This document shows, in pieces, positions 63,159 through 64,000 of a DNA stretch of 64,000 bases; positions within the stretch are counted from its first letter, which is position 1, and each line of letters begins with the position of its first letter. A model generated the notes under the pieces. That model did no database searches, had not been told where the DNA came from, and saw only the letters and a program-made list of their open reading frames with translations. Source of the DNA: Ascaris suum (taxonomy: Eukaryota > Nematoda > Chromadorea > Rhabditida > Ascarididae); NCBI GenBank assembly GCA_013433145.1, contig CM024187.1, positions 992,001-1,056,000 on the forward strand, in the 5' to 3' direction. Position numbers and translations under genes: made by a program.

Positions 63159-64000
63159 GTATAGTAAAACTTTTAATTCTCTAATGCTGCGGGCGATTTG
63201 GATATTAACCAACGATTTACTTTATTTCCTCCGCAACCGTTGTGAAAACCATGATACTATGGTGTGGTTTTGTTCGGCTGGACAAAATTACTAACAGTTA
63301 GATGCTTCGTGATGCTTTTCGTATCGCTTGATATAGCATTTGTAGGGTGCATTCCCCTAACACTCTTCCTTTTGATAAAAAGGATGCGAATGCACCGACG
63401 ACTGGCCTATGCATGTTTTTCTTCCACGTGTAGTTGCCACGATACCCTCTCACTGTGTGTTTTATAGCGTTTACAACCTCACCTTAAACATTTGCTCGTT
63501 GTTTTCGATAAACCTAAAGCATAAAGTACCAGCGTACCACAGAAATGAGAGGGAATTGAGGACTGTTCATGGTCGACAACTTGTTTTCTGCTGTCTTCCA
63601 GTAAGGATAGCAGTAATGTCCAGCAAAAGAATTTTTACTGTACCATACCTTCTTCACTATCCGCCACTTCCCTTCTTATTTCTGCGTTAGCCGTTTTGTG
63701 CCACGAAATTTTGTACCCACTATCAATAGAATAAGAGATCGATCATACGTTTAAGTTTATCATGTAAACTTTGAGTACCATGATTATTACTATAGGCAGT
63801 TTTGCCCCTCTTCTAGACTACGCTCGAGATATAACCATTAAGCTTCCTTTAATAAAATAAAACAATGGATAAAGGATATCCAAGGAAGTTTTTTCTTCAT
63901 GCACTACTCATGTCCTAATTACCTATAAGTGATAATTGTGAGCTTCCAATTTTTCTTTAAAATGTATTCCAATCATAAGGCGTTCCAGTCTAGTATGATT
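63159..64000 (+). other. ONECUT intron 3 (to window end)
   Basis: AT-rich sequence without CUT or homeodomain motifs (I looked for WF.N.R/F.NARR-type codons). The homeodomain exon is expected further downstream. ORFs at 63264-63467 and 63409-63690 look like chance. Confidence 0.6.

Overview
The window looks like nuclear DNA from a nematode, most likely a parasitic species with long introns (a clade V strongylid would fit; this is inference from gene structure, not from a search). It is AT-rich, has short exons with GT..AG introns and a strong TTTCAG acceptor signal. It also carries an ONECUT-type homeobox gene next to a large mosaic extracellular receptor.

Positions 1-48678 (+) hold the 3' part of one very large gene. 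I could join 40 exons by splice signals and reading phase. In order they encode a CCP/sushi domain, an F5/8 type C (discoidin) domain, two HYR domains, another CCP, a conserved linker, Ephrin-receptor-like (GCC2/GCC3) cysteine repeats, about 14 EGF repeats and one LamG/pentraxin-like domain. A CCP, a HYR and a CCP follow, then more GCC2/GCC3 repeats, two EGF domains, one transmembrane helix and a short acidic tail ending in a stop at 48676-48678. This order, including the membrane anchor, matches the Uninflatable (Uif) receptor family of Drosophila and is related to SVEP1/polydom. The N-terminus lies before the window.

A 12.1 kb intron of that gene (14604-26706) contains coding sequence on the opposite strand. 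I find a chain of phase-compatible exons for a multi-pass membrane protein (22802-20475), a further exon (17556-17365), and a clean two-exon 93-residue membrane protein with a proline-rich tail (17178-16828). These may be one gene or two closely spaced genes. A 55-codon membrane micro-ORF lies on the + strand at 18271-18438.

Positions 48679-55092 are intergenic, with one tentative minus-strand gene (51680-50793, three exons in phase). Positions 55093-64000 (+) hold the 5' part of an ONECUT homeobox gene: a long S/T/P/Q-rich first exon, then two exons that together encode the CUT domain. The homeodomain lies past the window end.

Reading frames before 10.9 kb are clean. From 12.5 kb onward, nearly every long exon of all the convincing genes carries single-base insertions or deletions, mostly in homopolymers. 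The simplest explanation is uncorrected sequencing or assembly error, so the genes are annotated as intact genes with frameshifted sequence.
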